Position numbers and translations under genes: made by a program
NCBI GenBank assembly: GCA_900770605.1
Contig: CAAGKS010000084.1
Location: 1-10,912 of the forward strand
Reading direction: 5' to 3'
Source of the DNA: Clostridia bacterium
GTDB lineage: Bacteria > Bacillota > Clostridia > Oscillospirales > CAG-272
DNA length: 10,912 nucleotides
In this document: piece by piece, positions 1 through 6,193 of the stretch
Layout: each line of letters starts with the position of its first letter
Numbering within the stretch: the stretch's first letter is position 1
Notes under the pieces: model-generated
Told to the model about the DNA's origin: nothing
Databases searched by the model: none
What the model saw: the letters and a program-made list of their open reading frames with translations, nothing else

Positions 1-12
1 CGGAACACCTCT

Positions 13-70
13 CACGCTTTTTTGTGGCTTAGGGCGAAGCCCTATGCTAAATAGCGTGGCAAAAAACTTT
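13..70 (-). repeat. 58-bp dispersed hairpin repeat, left copy
   Basis: This segment matches the reverse complement of 10827-10884 over 58 bases with two mismatches (positions 56 and 58). Its core TAGGGCGAAGCCCTA is a perfect 6-bp stem closed by GAA and contains GCGAAGC, known as an unusually stable DNA mini-hairpin. In both copies the element sits just 3' of a gene (here yifB, there the second mgtC-like gene) and in the same orientation relative to that gene's transcription. It is therefore drawn on the minus strand. Function is not known from sequence; 3'-end stabilisation, termination or a REP/MITE-like element are all possible. Confidence 0.8.
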
Positions 71-95
71 AAAGAGTTATATTCACGCTTTGTAT

Positions 96-1637
96 TCACG
101 CCCAATATTTTTTATCAAGGCTGCGGTACTGTATCGCCTCAGCAATGTGTTTTGCGCCTATGACGTCGCTCGCATCGAGGTCAGCGATAGTTCGCGCAAC
201 GCGCAAGATCCTGTCGTATCCGCGCGCGGACATTCCCATTTTCTCGTAAGCTGCTTTGAGCACGGCGGACGCCGCCGCGTCAAGAGTGCAGTACTTTCGG
301 ATCTGCGCAGAGTCAAGCTGGGCGTTGCAGAATATTCCGCTCTCGCCCGCCATTCGCTCTGCGGCAAATCTTCTTGCGCGGATAACGCGCTCGCGTATCT
401 CTGCCGAGGTCTCCGATTTGTGCGTGTCGGCGTTGAGCTCGTCGTAGGATAGCGAGGGCAGCTCTATCTGAATATCTATTCGGTCAAGCATAGGACCGCT
501 TATTTTGGAAATGTATCGCTTTACGTCGTGAGGGGAGCAGGTGCAGGGCTTGGTCGAGTGACCGAAATAGCCGCATCTGCAAGGGTTCATTGCGCCCACG
601 AGCATAAACGAGCAGGGATAAGTAACTCTGCCGTTGGCTCTCGTTATGGTTATTTTTCTGTCCTCAAGAGGCTGGCGCAGGGAGTCGGTGACTACCTTGG
701 GGAACTCGGGGAGCTCGTCAAGGAACAGTACGCCGTTGTTGGCAAGGGATACCTCGCCCGGCAGGGGATTTACGCCGCCGCCCACAAGGCTGACTGCGCT
801 CATCGTGTGGTGGGGTGAACGGAATGGACGGCGCGTGATAAGCGAAGCTCCGTCGGTAAGCGTTCCCGCAACCGAATGTATTTTTGTGGTCTCTATCGCC
901 TCGTCAAAGGTAAGCGGGGGAAGTATAGTGGGCAAACGCTTGGCAAGCATTGATTTGCCTGTGCCGGGAGGGCCGATAAGCAGAATGTTGTGTCCGCCTG
1001 CCGCCGCTATCTCCATAGCGCGCTTTGCCATGACTTGTCCCTTGACGTCAGAAAAGTCAGCGCTGCTCGTCTGTGTTGCCTGAACAAACGCCTCAGTGTC
1101 GCATTTTACGCGCTCAAGTCGCTTTTCTCCGTTGAGGTGAGCAATAAGCTCGCGCATATTTTTTACGGAATAGACCGTGATGCCCTCAACTGCCGCCGCC
1201 TCACCTGCATTCTCCGCAGGGGCGTAAAACTCGCGCAGGCCCGCGTCACGCGCCGCAACACACATACACAGCACGCCGCGCACAGGGCGAAGGTCTCCCG
1301 AGAGGGAAAGCTCGCCGACAAAGCATTTGTCTGCAAAGCTCGTGTCGTATTTTATAACTCCCGCGCAATGCAGGATCCCAAGCAGCATTGAAACGTCAAA
1401 TGCCGAGCCCTCTTTTCTTCTGTCGGCAGGTGCGAGATTGAGCGTCAGCTCCAGCGAGGGAAAGCGGAATCCGCTGTTTTCGCACGCGGTGCGAACGCGC
1501 TCCTTCGCCTCTTTTACGGCGAGGTCGGGAAGTCCGACAAGCTCGAAATCGGGAATGCGGTTCTGAGCGTTGCACTCAACCGTAACGATATATCCGTCTA
1601 TGCCAAAAAGTCCCGCGCTGTAAACGGTTGAAAGCAT
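96..1637 (-). CDS. yifB: YifB/ComM-family Mg-chelatase-like AAA+ ATPase
   Basis: The 513-aa protein has full family length. Order of domains: an N-terminal Lon-protease-like/ChlI domain (about residues 1-170), a Mg-chelatase AAA+ core (about 195-400) and the Mg-chelatase C-terminal domain (about 410-510). The Walker A motif GPPGTGKS is at 222-229 and Walker B VLFLDE at 303-308. The family's cysteine pairs NPCRCG (351-356) and CTC (365-367) are present. Proteobacterial homologues (ComM) are helicases that aid branch migration during natural transformation; the role in Firmicutes is less certain. The ATG start has a strong Shine-Dalgarno AAAGGGGG and gives the usual N-terminus MLSTVYSAGL. It has its own promoter and diverges from ychF. 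No dprA or other competence gene is visible beside it. Confidence 0.95.
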   Translation of the reverse strand: MLSTVYSAGLFGIDGYIVTVECNAQNRIPDFELVGLPDLAVKEAKERVRTACENSGFRFPSLELTLNLAPADRRKEGSAFDVSMLLGILHCAGVIKYDTSFADKCFVGELSLSGDLRPVRGVLCMCVAARDAGLREFYAPAENAGEAAAVEGITVYSVKNMRELIAHLNGEKRLERVKCDTEAFVQATQTSSADFSDVKGQVMAKRAMEIAAAGGHNILLIGPPGTGKSMLAKRLPTILPPLTFDEAIETTKIHSVAGTLTDGASLITRRPFRSPHHTMSAVSLVGGGVNPLPGEVSLANNGVLFLDELPEFPKVVTDSLRQPLEDRKITITRANGRVTYPCSFMLVGAMNPCRCGYFGHSTKPCTCSPHDVKRYISKISGPMLDRIDIQIELPSLSYDELNADTHKSETSAEIRERVIRARRFAAERMAGESGIFCNAQLDSAQIRKYCTLDAAASAVLKAAYEKMGMSARGYDRILRVARTIADLDASDVIGAKHIAEAIQYRSLDKKYWA

Positions 1638-1740
1638 AAGATACCCCCTTTTGTGTAACGGTATGACCGCTCGGCATCACGCCGAGCTGTAAAAACCTTA
1701 TAGTTAAGAATATTTTACCACATTTTTGCCGCTTTTACAA
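1638..1740 (-). promoter_or_regulatory. yifB promoter and hairpin-bearing leader
   Basis: Read on the minus strand, TTGTAA (1735-1740) and TAAAAT (1712-1717) are separated by 17 bp, a good sigma-A promoter. The predicted leader of about 67 nt holds a perfect 7-bp stem GCTCGGC/GCCGAGC (1669-1675 with 1681-1687, 5-nt loop) and a small CGGT/ACCG hairpin (1659-1669) just before the Shine-Dalgarno. No U-run follows either stem, so they are more likely structural than terminators. No known riboswitch class was recognised. Confidence 0.65.
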
Positions 1741-1800
1741 TACTTTGACACACTAATATTCAAAAACTTTACTGCCAAAAAAGAAAATTTTGCAACTCCC

Positions 1801-1829
1801 TTGAAAAAAGCGCGAATGTATAGTATAAT
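1801..1829 (+). promoter_or_regulatory. ychF sigma-A promoter
   Basis: TTGAAA (1801-1806), a 17-bp spacer and a consensus TATAAT (1824-1829) lie about 48 bp before the ychF start codon. Transcription should begin near 1836. A Shine-Dalgarno AAAAGGA (1861-1867) precedes the ATG at 1878. Confidence 0.85.
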
Positions 1830-1877
1830 AGTGTAGTTAAAAAATAAAAGACATTTTTTGAAAAGGACGAATAAATA

Positions 1878-2972
1878 ATGAAACTTGGTATAGTAGGACT
1901 TCCAAACGTAGGAAAAAGTACGTTGTTCAATGCACTCACGGGAGCAGGCGCGGAATCTGCAAATTATCCCTTCTGCACAATAGAGCCGAACGTCGGTGTG
2001 GTTGCCGTTCCCGATTCCCGTCTTGATTATCTTGCAGAGATGCACAAGCCTGAAAAATACACCCCTGCCGTTATCGAATTCGTCGATATCGCGGGACTCG
2101 TAAAGGGCGCGTCGCAGGGCGAGGGACTTGGAAACAAGTTCTTGTCTCATATTCGTGAGGTCGACGCTATCATTCACGTTGTACGTTGCTTCAAGAACGA
2201 TAATATTATCCACGTTGACGGAAATATCAACTCCCTTCGTGACCTTGAAACTATAAATCTTGAGCTTATCTTCTCGGATATCGAAATGGTTGAGAGAAGA
2301 ATAGACCGCACAAAGAAGGCTATGAAGGGTGACAAGACGCTTGCAGGCGAGCTCGCAGTGTTTGAAAAGCTCCACGCCGCTCTCTTCGAGGGTAAGTGCG
2401 CAAGAGAGGTCGAGCTTGACGATAGCGAGCGCGAGTGCCTTTACGATACTCCCCTGCTTTCTATGAAGCCCGTTATTTACGTTGCAAACGTGAGCGAGGA
2501 CGAGGTGAGCGCAGAGCCCCTTGACAACTCCGACTACGTTGCGCTTAAAGAGCAGGCAGAGCGTGAGCACGCGCAGATAATTGCCGTTTGCGCTCAGCTT
2601 GAGGCAGAGATCGCCGAGCTTGACGGCGAGGAAAAGCAGATGTTCCTTGAGGACCTCGGAATCGCCGAGAGCGGTCTTGACCGTCTTATCAAGGCAAGCT
2701 ACTCCTTGCTCGGACTTATCAGCTACCTCACCGCAGGACCTCAGGAGGTTCGTGCTTGGACTATCACCAGAGGCACAAAGGCTCCCGGCGCGGCAGGTAA
2801 GATACACAGCGATTTTGAGCGCGGCTTTATCCGCGCGGAGATCGTTTCCTTTGACGACCTTGTTAAGTGCGGCAGCATGAATGCAGTCCGCGAGGCAGGT
2901 CTTTATCGCAGTGAGGGTAAGGACTACGTTATGAAGGACGGCGATATCGTATTGTTTAGATTTAACGTTTAA
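1878..2972 (+). CDS. ychF: Redox-responsive ribosome-binding ATPase YchF
   Basis: The 364-aa product has the standard YchF length. The Obg-type G domain has G1 GLPNVGKST (7-15) and G3 DIAG (70-73). The G4 position reads NVSE (204-207) rather than NKxD, the change linked to ATP rather than GTP preference in this family. A helical coiled-coil insertion (about 120-195) is followed by the C-terminal TGS domain (about 281-363). YchF proteins bind ribosomes and modulate translation and oxidative-stress responses. The gene has its own consensus promoter, and a long perfect hairpin starts directly after its stop codon, so it is probably monocistronic. Confidence in the family is very high; the physiological role is inferred. 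Confidence 0.97.
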   Translation: MKLGIVGLPNVGKSTLFNALTGAGAESANYPFCTIEPNVGVVAVPDSRLDYLAEMHKPEKYTPAVIEFVDIAGLVKGASQGEGLGNKFLSHIREVDAIIHVVRCFKNDNIIHVDGNINSLRDLETINLELIFSDIEMVERRIDRTKKAMKGDKTLAGELAVFEKLHAALFEGKCAREVELDDSERECLYDTPLLSMKPVIYVANVSEDEVSAEPLDNSDYVALKEQAEREHAQIIAVCAQLEAEIAELDGEEKQMFLEDLGIAESGLDRLIKASYSLLGLISYLTAGPQEVRAWTITRGTKAPGAAGKIHSDFERGFIRAEIVSFDDLVKCGSMNAVREAGLYRSEGKDYVMKDGDIVLFRFNV

Positions 2973-3000
2973 CTTACTTTTCTTTGAAAAGAAAAGTAAG
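2973..3000 (+). terminator. Perfect 13-bp hairpin directly after ychF
   Basis: CTTACTTTTCTTT pairs with AAAGAAAAGTAAG across a 2-base GA (in practice a 12-bp stem with a TGAA loop). The stem begins at the base after the ychF stop codon. It has no U-run on the plus strand, so classical intrinsic termination is doubtful; a dispersed repeat or 3'-end stabiliser fits equally well. Its right half begins a 22-bp sequence (2988-3009) that recurs exactly at 3071-3092. Confidence 0.6.
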
Positions 3001-3092
3001 CAAAAGAAACTTCCTGAATGTGTAATATTTATTATTTATTCGGGTAGGGGAGGGGCTTGCTCCTCCCGATAAAGAAAAGTAAGCAAAAGAAA
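2988..3092. repeat. Paired 22-bp direct repeat enclosing a GC-rich hairpin
   Basis: Positions 2988-3009 and 3071-3092 are identical; both contain AAAGAAAAGTAAGCAAAAGA. Between them, GGGAGGGG (3048-3055) pairs with CTCCTCCC (3060-3067), one pair being G-U, across a CUUG tetraloop. The layout suggests nested or duplicated repeat elements rather than gene remnants; no reading frame is visible. Confidence 0.7.
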
Positions 3093-3144
3093 ACCGAGCT
3101 ATAAAAACCCATAATTTAGTTTTTAAAGTTCTTGAAAGGGGTCA

Positions 3145-3178
3145 TAGGGGAAAACTTCTTCTAAGAAGTTTTCCCCTA
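3145..3178 (+). repeat. 16-bp perfect stem-loop just upstream of trmB
   Basis: TAGGGGAAAACTTCTT and AAGAAGTTTTCCCCTA form a perfect 16-bp stem with a 2-nt CT centre. It ends 18 nt before the trmB start codon. The GGGGAAAACTTCTT arm resembles dispersed palindromes I associate with gut Clostridia, but no second copy lies in this window. It could be a terminator remnant, a protein-binding palindrome or a translational control structure. Confidence 0.65.
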
Positions 3179-3196
3179 ATAAAAAATTCAAACATA

Positions 3197-3847
3197 ATGA
3201 GAATGAGAAAAAAGAAGCACGGTGCGGAGAGAATTGCCGCGTGTGCTGAGCTTAGAATTGAAAATATCGAGGCGCTCAAGGACGGCTTTGACGGCGTTTT
3301 TGGCGAGTCTCGTCCCGTACATATCGAGATAGGCTGCGGCAAGGGCAACTTTGCCTGCGGAATGGCGGAGAAATATCCCGAGGTGAATTTTATCGCCGTT
3401 GAAAAGGTTGCGGACGTTTGCTGCATCGCCTTGGAAAAGGCAAAGGCAAGGGCAGAGCAGAGAAGCGCGGATAATCTGCGCTTTATAATCAGCGATGCAA
3501 AGGCGCTTTCCGAGAATATTCCCGAGCATTCCGTTGACTGCATCTATCTCAATTTCAGTGATCCGTGGCCCAAGGCGGGACACGCGAAGCGCAGACTTAC
3601 TCACAAGAGCTTCCTTGAAATGTATAAGAAGCTGTTGAAGGAAGACGGTATCCTGCGCCTTAAGACCGATAACGTAGGACTGTTCGATTTCTCACTTGAG
3701 GAGTTTGAGGCGTTCGGAATGAAGATACTCTGGCAGACTCGCGATCTTCATAGCGAGCCCGAGAACGCGGACAACGTAATGACGGAGTACGAAAAGAATT
3801 TTTCCGATAAAGGACAGCCTATCTGCTCGGTGGTGGCAAGGTTTTAA
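3197..3847 (+). CDS. trmB: tRNA (guanine-N7-)-methyltransferase TrmB
   Basis: The enzyme methylates G46 in the variable loop of tRNA using S-adenosylmethionine. The 216-aa protein is of normal length. The SAM-binding loop IEIGCGKGNF spans 43-52. The family signature NFSDPWPK is at 119-126, followed by HAKRR (129-133). The substrate-recognition motif MTEYE is at 195-199. The start giving MRMR matches the Firmicute family N-terminus, yet no Shine-Dalgarno is visible in the bases before it; a second in-frame ATG lies two codons downstream. The gene is 34 nt upstream of truB on the same strand, so the two tRNA-modification genes probably share a transcript. Confidence 0.96.
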   Translation: MRMRKKKHGAERIAACAELRIENIEALKDGFDGVFGESRPVHIEIGCGKGNFACGMAEKYPEVNFIAVEKVADVCCIALEKAKARAEQRSADNLRFIISDAKALSENIPEHSVDCIYLNFSDPWPKAGHAKRRLTHKSFLEMYKKLLKEDGILRLKTDNVGLFDFSLEEFEAFGMKILWQTRDLHSEPENADNVMTEYEKNFSDKGQPICSVVARF

Positions 3848-3881
3848 GAAGAACCGAAATACGTAAAGGAGGTAGCATCTT

Positions 3882-4808
3882 ATGGATAAGCAGAATATTG
3901 CAGAGCCATCGGGACTTCTGATATTGCATAAGCCCGTGGGAATTACGTCGCACGACGCGGTATATAAAATAAGACGCCTCTTTAACACAAAGCGAGTGGG
4001 ACACACGGGAACGCTCGATCCGCTTGCCGAGGGAGTGCTTGTAATGCTTGTGGGCAGAGCGGCAAAGGCGGCGGAATATCTCGTAAGCGACACCAAGGAG
4101 TATATAGCAACGCTCAGACTTGGTATCAGCACCGACACCGAGGACGTCACCGGCGAGGTGCTGACAAGGCACGAGGGCGCTTTGCCGAGCGCGGACGAGG
4201 TGCGCGCGGCGGCTGAGAGCTTTATCGGCGAGAGCGAGCAGATACCACCTATGTACAGCGCGCTCAAGGTTGGCGGCAAAAAGCTGTGCGACCTCGCGCG
4301 AGAGGGCGTAGTGATAGAAAGAGGGGCAAGACCGATAACGGTCTTTGCAATAGAGGCAACGCCCACCGAGAGCGAGTACGATTATCGCCTGCGGGTAAAA
4401 TGCTCGTCGGGAACGTATATCCGCACGCTGTGCGCGGATATCGGCAAAAGGCTTGGAGTTGGCGGTACTATGGCAACGCTCTGCCGCACACAAGCGGGAG
4501 ACTTTCTGCTTGATAACGCCCATACGCTTGAAGCGCTCGGTGAGATGACCGAGGAGCAGCGAGTGGCGGCGCTCATACCCACGGAAAAGCTCTTTGATAG
4601 CCTTTGCTCCGTAAAGCTTCCCGATTTTTACTATAAGCTCTGCCGCTCCGGCTGCGAGATATATCAAAGAAAGATACACACCTCTTATAAGGTAGGAGAG
4701 CGAGTAAGGCTCTGCGCTCCCGACGGACGCTTTTTTGCGCTCGGCGAGGTGCGCGAATTTCCCGAGGGAACTGCGATCAAATCAATAAAGACCTTCGAGC
4801 TTGAATAA
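3882..4808 (+). CDS. truB: tRNA pseudouridine-55 synthase TruB
   Basis: TruB converts U55 of the T-loop of nearly all elongator tRNAs to pseudouridine and also acts as a tRNA chaperone. The 308-aa protein carries the catalytic motif GHTGTLDP with the nucleophilic Asp at residue 46. A substrate-binding region with KVGGKKLCDLAREG lies in the middle (about 129-142), and a PUA-like C-terminal domain covers about 245-308. Start choice is supported by AAAGGAGG (3865-3872), 9 nt before the ATG. ribF, a common neighbour in Firmicutes, is absent; the gene ends at an 80-bp repeat that can act as a terminator. Confidence 0.96.
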   Translation: MDKQNIAEPSGLLILHKPVGITSHDAVYKIRRLFNTKRVGHTGTLDPLAEGVLVMLVGRAAKAAEYLVSDTKEYIATLRLGISTDTEDVTGEVLTRHEGALPSADEVRAAAESFIGESEQIPPMYSALKVGGKKLCDLAREGVVIERGARPITVFAIEATPTESEYDYRLRVKCSSGTYIRTLCADIGKRLGVGGTMATLCRTQAGDFLLDNAHTLEALGEMTEEQRVAALIPTEKLFDSLCSVKLPDFYYKLCRSGCEIYQRKIHTSYKVGERVRLCAPDGRFFALGEVREFPEGTAIKSIKTFELE

Positions 4809-4822
4809 ATTGCAAAAAAGTT

Positions 4823-4902
4823 AAAAAGGGCTGAGTCAAAAGCTTTTAATTAAGCGAAGGGCTCAGCCTTTTGCTATGTAATTTTGCGAGTTTAGAAAAA
4901 AA
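4823..4902 (+). repeat. 80-bp direct repeat, left copy (terminator-like)
   Basis: This matches 6008-6087 with one difference (C at 4874, A at 6059). The similarity resumes after a 5-base indel as GAAAAAGCC. It contains an inverted repeat GGCTGAG (4829-4835)/CTCAGCC (4862-4868) flanked by A and T tracts, with an inner GCTT/AAGC stem, so it can work as a terminator, more strongly on the minus strand. It lies 14 nt after the truB stop. Together with the right copy it brackets the XRE/PH gene pair. Confidence 0.85.
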
Positions 4903-5097
4903 GAAAAAGCCCCCCAAAAGAGACAAAAATGAGTACGACAAAAAGAGGATCGTTAAAATCCTTGTTTTTGAGATTGTATTTAGCTGTTAAGAATTGGTCT
5001 AAGAGGCGTTCATCTTGAACAAATCAAGTCCAATTCTTCTTTTTTTATCTTCTGTTACGGACTTTTTCGGCCTCGTTAAATATGACAGCCCCTTTGT
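4903..5097 (+). other. Non-coding AT-rich stretch with stem-loops and a terminator; possible IS relic
   Basis: No convincing gene is visible. AGGAT/ATCCT (4946-4950 with 4958-4962) forms one hairpin. AAGAATTGG (4989-4997) pairs with CCAATTCTT (5030-5038), enclosing CTTGA/TCAAG (5013-5027), and is followed by a T-run to 5046: a good plus-strand intrinsic terminator. At 5086-5095 the right side, read on the minus strand, has AAGGGGCTGTCA, resembling the AAGGGCTGAGTCA start of the left 80-bp repeat. This hints at degenerate terminal inverted repeats of a decayed insertion sequence. A 29-codon frame (4929-5018) has no clear ribosome-binding site. Confidence 0.45.
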
Positions 5098-5301
5098 TTA
5101 TTTTTGTTTTCTATTGTCTGTCAATCCCAAAATATAGTCTGTTGAGGTTTTATAATACTTGGCTAAGGCTATCAAGGCGTCGATGGGAAGCTGTCTTTGC
5201 CCGTTCTCATATTGCGAATAGGTATTTTGCGCAATATGAAGATATTCAGCAATCTGCTTTTGTGTCAGGTCATTATCTTCTCTTAAATCGCGTATTCTCA
5301 T
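5098..5301 (-). CDS. Small XRE (Cro/C1-type) HTH transcriptional regulator
   Basis: The 67-aa protein is essentially one lambda-repressor-like helix-turn-helix domain. The recognition region TQKQIAEYLHIAQNTYSQYE spans about 13-32, followed by the PIDALIALAKYY helix typical of the family. A longer frame begins with TTG at 5307, but AGGAG (5308-5312 on the minus strand) lies directly against that codon. It is correctly spaced (6 nt) from the ATG at 5299-5301, so the shorter start is preferred. The gene diverges from the PH-domain membrane protein gene and probably represses both promoters. It is AT-rich compared with truB and dut, suggesting recent acquisition as part of the repeat-flanked cassette. 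Confidence 0.88.
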   Translation of the reverse strand: MRIRDLREDNDLTQKQIAEYLHIAQNTYSQYENGQRQLPIDALIALAKYYKTSTDYILGLTDNRKQK

Positions 5302-5415
5302 AATCAACTCCTGAAATTTTATATAAAATTATTATATAAAATCTCGTTATGAGATATTGACAAATTTCTCAAAATGTGATATCATATACATATTGAATTA
5401 TCTTTTGGAGGATTT
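5302..5415. promoter_or_regulatory. Divergent XRE/PH promoters with overlapping -35 boxes and a likely operator
   Basis: On the plus strand TTGACA (5357-5362), a 17-bp spacer and TATCAT (5380-5385, preceded by TGA as an extended -10) drive the PH-domain gene; GGAGG at 5407-5411 is its ribosome-binding site. On the minus strand TTGTCA (5358-5363) overlaps that -35 box, with AT-rich -10 candidates near 5335-5341. Between them is a palindrome ATCTC-GTTAT-GAGAT (5341-5355), and nearer the repressor gene ATTTTATATAAAAT is a perfect palindrome. The first palindrome is the best operator candidate for autoregulation by the XRE protein. Confidence 0.6.
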
Positions 5416-5991
5416 ATGGGAAATTACGTTGAAAAAAATCTTATCAAACATGAGAAAATAATAAAAAAAGCGGAATTAAGCTTTATACCGTTAATAATTA
5501 ATTTTATAAAATTAGCATTGACTGTTGCGCTAGTTTGCTGTTTCTACTCATTCCTTGAAAAAGGCAAGGAACTTTTGGGTGTATCGTGGATGGAATTAAT
5601 AAGTGACTTGAGCTTATTTACGATAATTTGGTTCGTTATAGGCGTAATGATATCTGTTTTTGTCATTTCACACGATTTAAAGAGCATTTTCCGTTACTTT
5701 AACATGGAATTGGCGATCACCGATAAAAGGGTAATCGGAAAAGTGGGTATAATCAGTACGTCGTCAATGGATGTACCGCTTGATAAGATCCACAGCGTAA
5801 CCGTGTCTAACGGTTTGTTTGGAAAATTGTTTAATTACGGAACGATCGTTGTATCAATGTCTACGTTTGAAACGTTCAGATACAAATTTATTAAATCCCC
5901 TGATGACTACAAGGTCACACTAATGCAGGAGATAGATCGCTATAAGCGCGAAGAAAAAGCGATGAAGATCGCTGAAGAAAACGACGGTTGA
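5416..5991 (+). CDS. Two-helix membrane protein with bacterial PH domain (bPH2/YdbT-like)
   Basis: The 191-aa protein starts with a charged stretch (1-20), then two transmembrane helices (about 22-45 and 65-85). A cytoplasmic bacterial pleckstrin-homology domain covers about 96-175, with the characteristic ELAITDKRVIGKVG strand, the DKIHSVTV strand and GLFGKLFNYGTIVV. The C-terminus (170-191) is a highly charged helix. Proteins of this group (DUF304/YdbT-type) are membrane-anchored and mostly uncharacterised. The gene has its own near-consensus promoter facing the XRE repressor. Codon use is visibly AT-rich (many AAA, ATA, TTA). No partner enzyme is encoded nearby, so the role remains unknown; stress response or an accessory cassette function is possible. 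Confidence 0.85.
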   Translation: MGNYVEKNLIKHEKIIKKAELSFIPLIINFIKLALTVALVCCFYSFLEKGKELLGVSWMELISDLSLFTIIWFVIGVMISVFVISHDLKSIFRYFNMELAITDKRVIGKVGIISTSSMDVPLDKIHSVTVSNGLFGKLFNYGTIVVSMSTFETFRYKFIKSPDDYKVTLMQEIDRYKREEKAMKIAEENDG

Positions 5992-6007
5992 GACGTCATG
6001 AAAATAA

Positions 6008-6087
6008 AAAAAGGGCTGAGTCAAAAGCTTTTAATTAAGCGAAGGGCTCAGCCTTTTGATATGTAATTTTGCGAGTTTAGAAAAAAA
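6008..6087 (+). repeat. 80-bp direct repeat, right copy (terminator-like)
   Basis: This is the second copy of 4823-4902, offset by 1185 bp, with 79 of 80 bases identical. It starts 16 nt after the PH-domain gene stop. The GGCTGAG (6014-6020)/CTCAGCC (6047-6053) stem is preceded by an A-run, so on the minus strand it is followed by C(T)7 and is a good terminator for leftward transcription such as that from the transposase. On the plus strand the T-run is only four bases. Confidence 0.85.
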
Positions 6088-6193
6088 CAAAAGAAAAAGC
6101 CACTTTTTGCTTTAATTCGGCAATAGCTTTGAATATCGCATAAAATAACTTTAAAGGATAAATGAAATATTGTTTTAATTTGATTTGGCGTGT

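Noticed and set aside
1704..2807. Long open frame on the minus strand opposite ychF (367 codons)
   Set aside because: It overlaps a certain ychF gene almost completely, has no family features or ribosome-binding site, and is cysteine- and leucine-rich in the way of antisense shadow frames.
4929..5018. A 29-codon frame encoding a basic, leucine-rich peptide
   Set aside because: No clear Shine-Dalgarno or promoter, and its end lies in the terminator stem; not supported as a gene, though a remnant cannot be excluded.
5302..5307. TTG start adding two residues to the XRE regulator
   Set aside because: The AGGAG directly abuts this TTG, which leaves no spacing, while the ATG at 5299-5301 is correctly placed.
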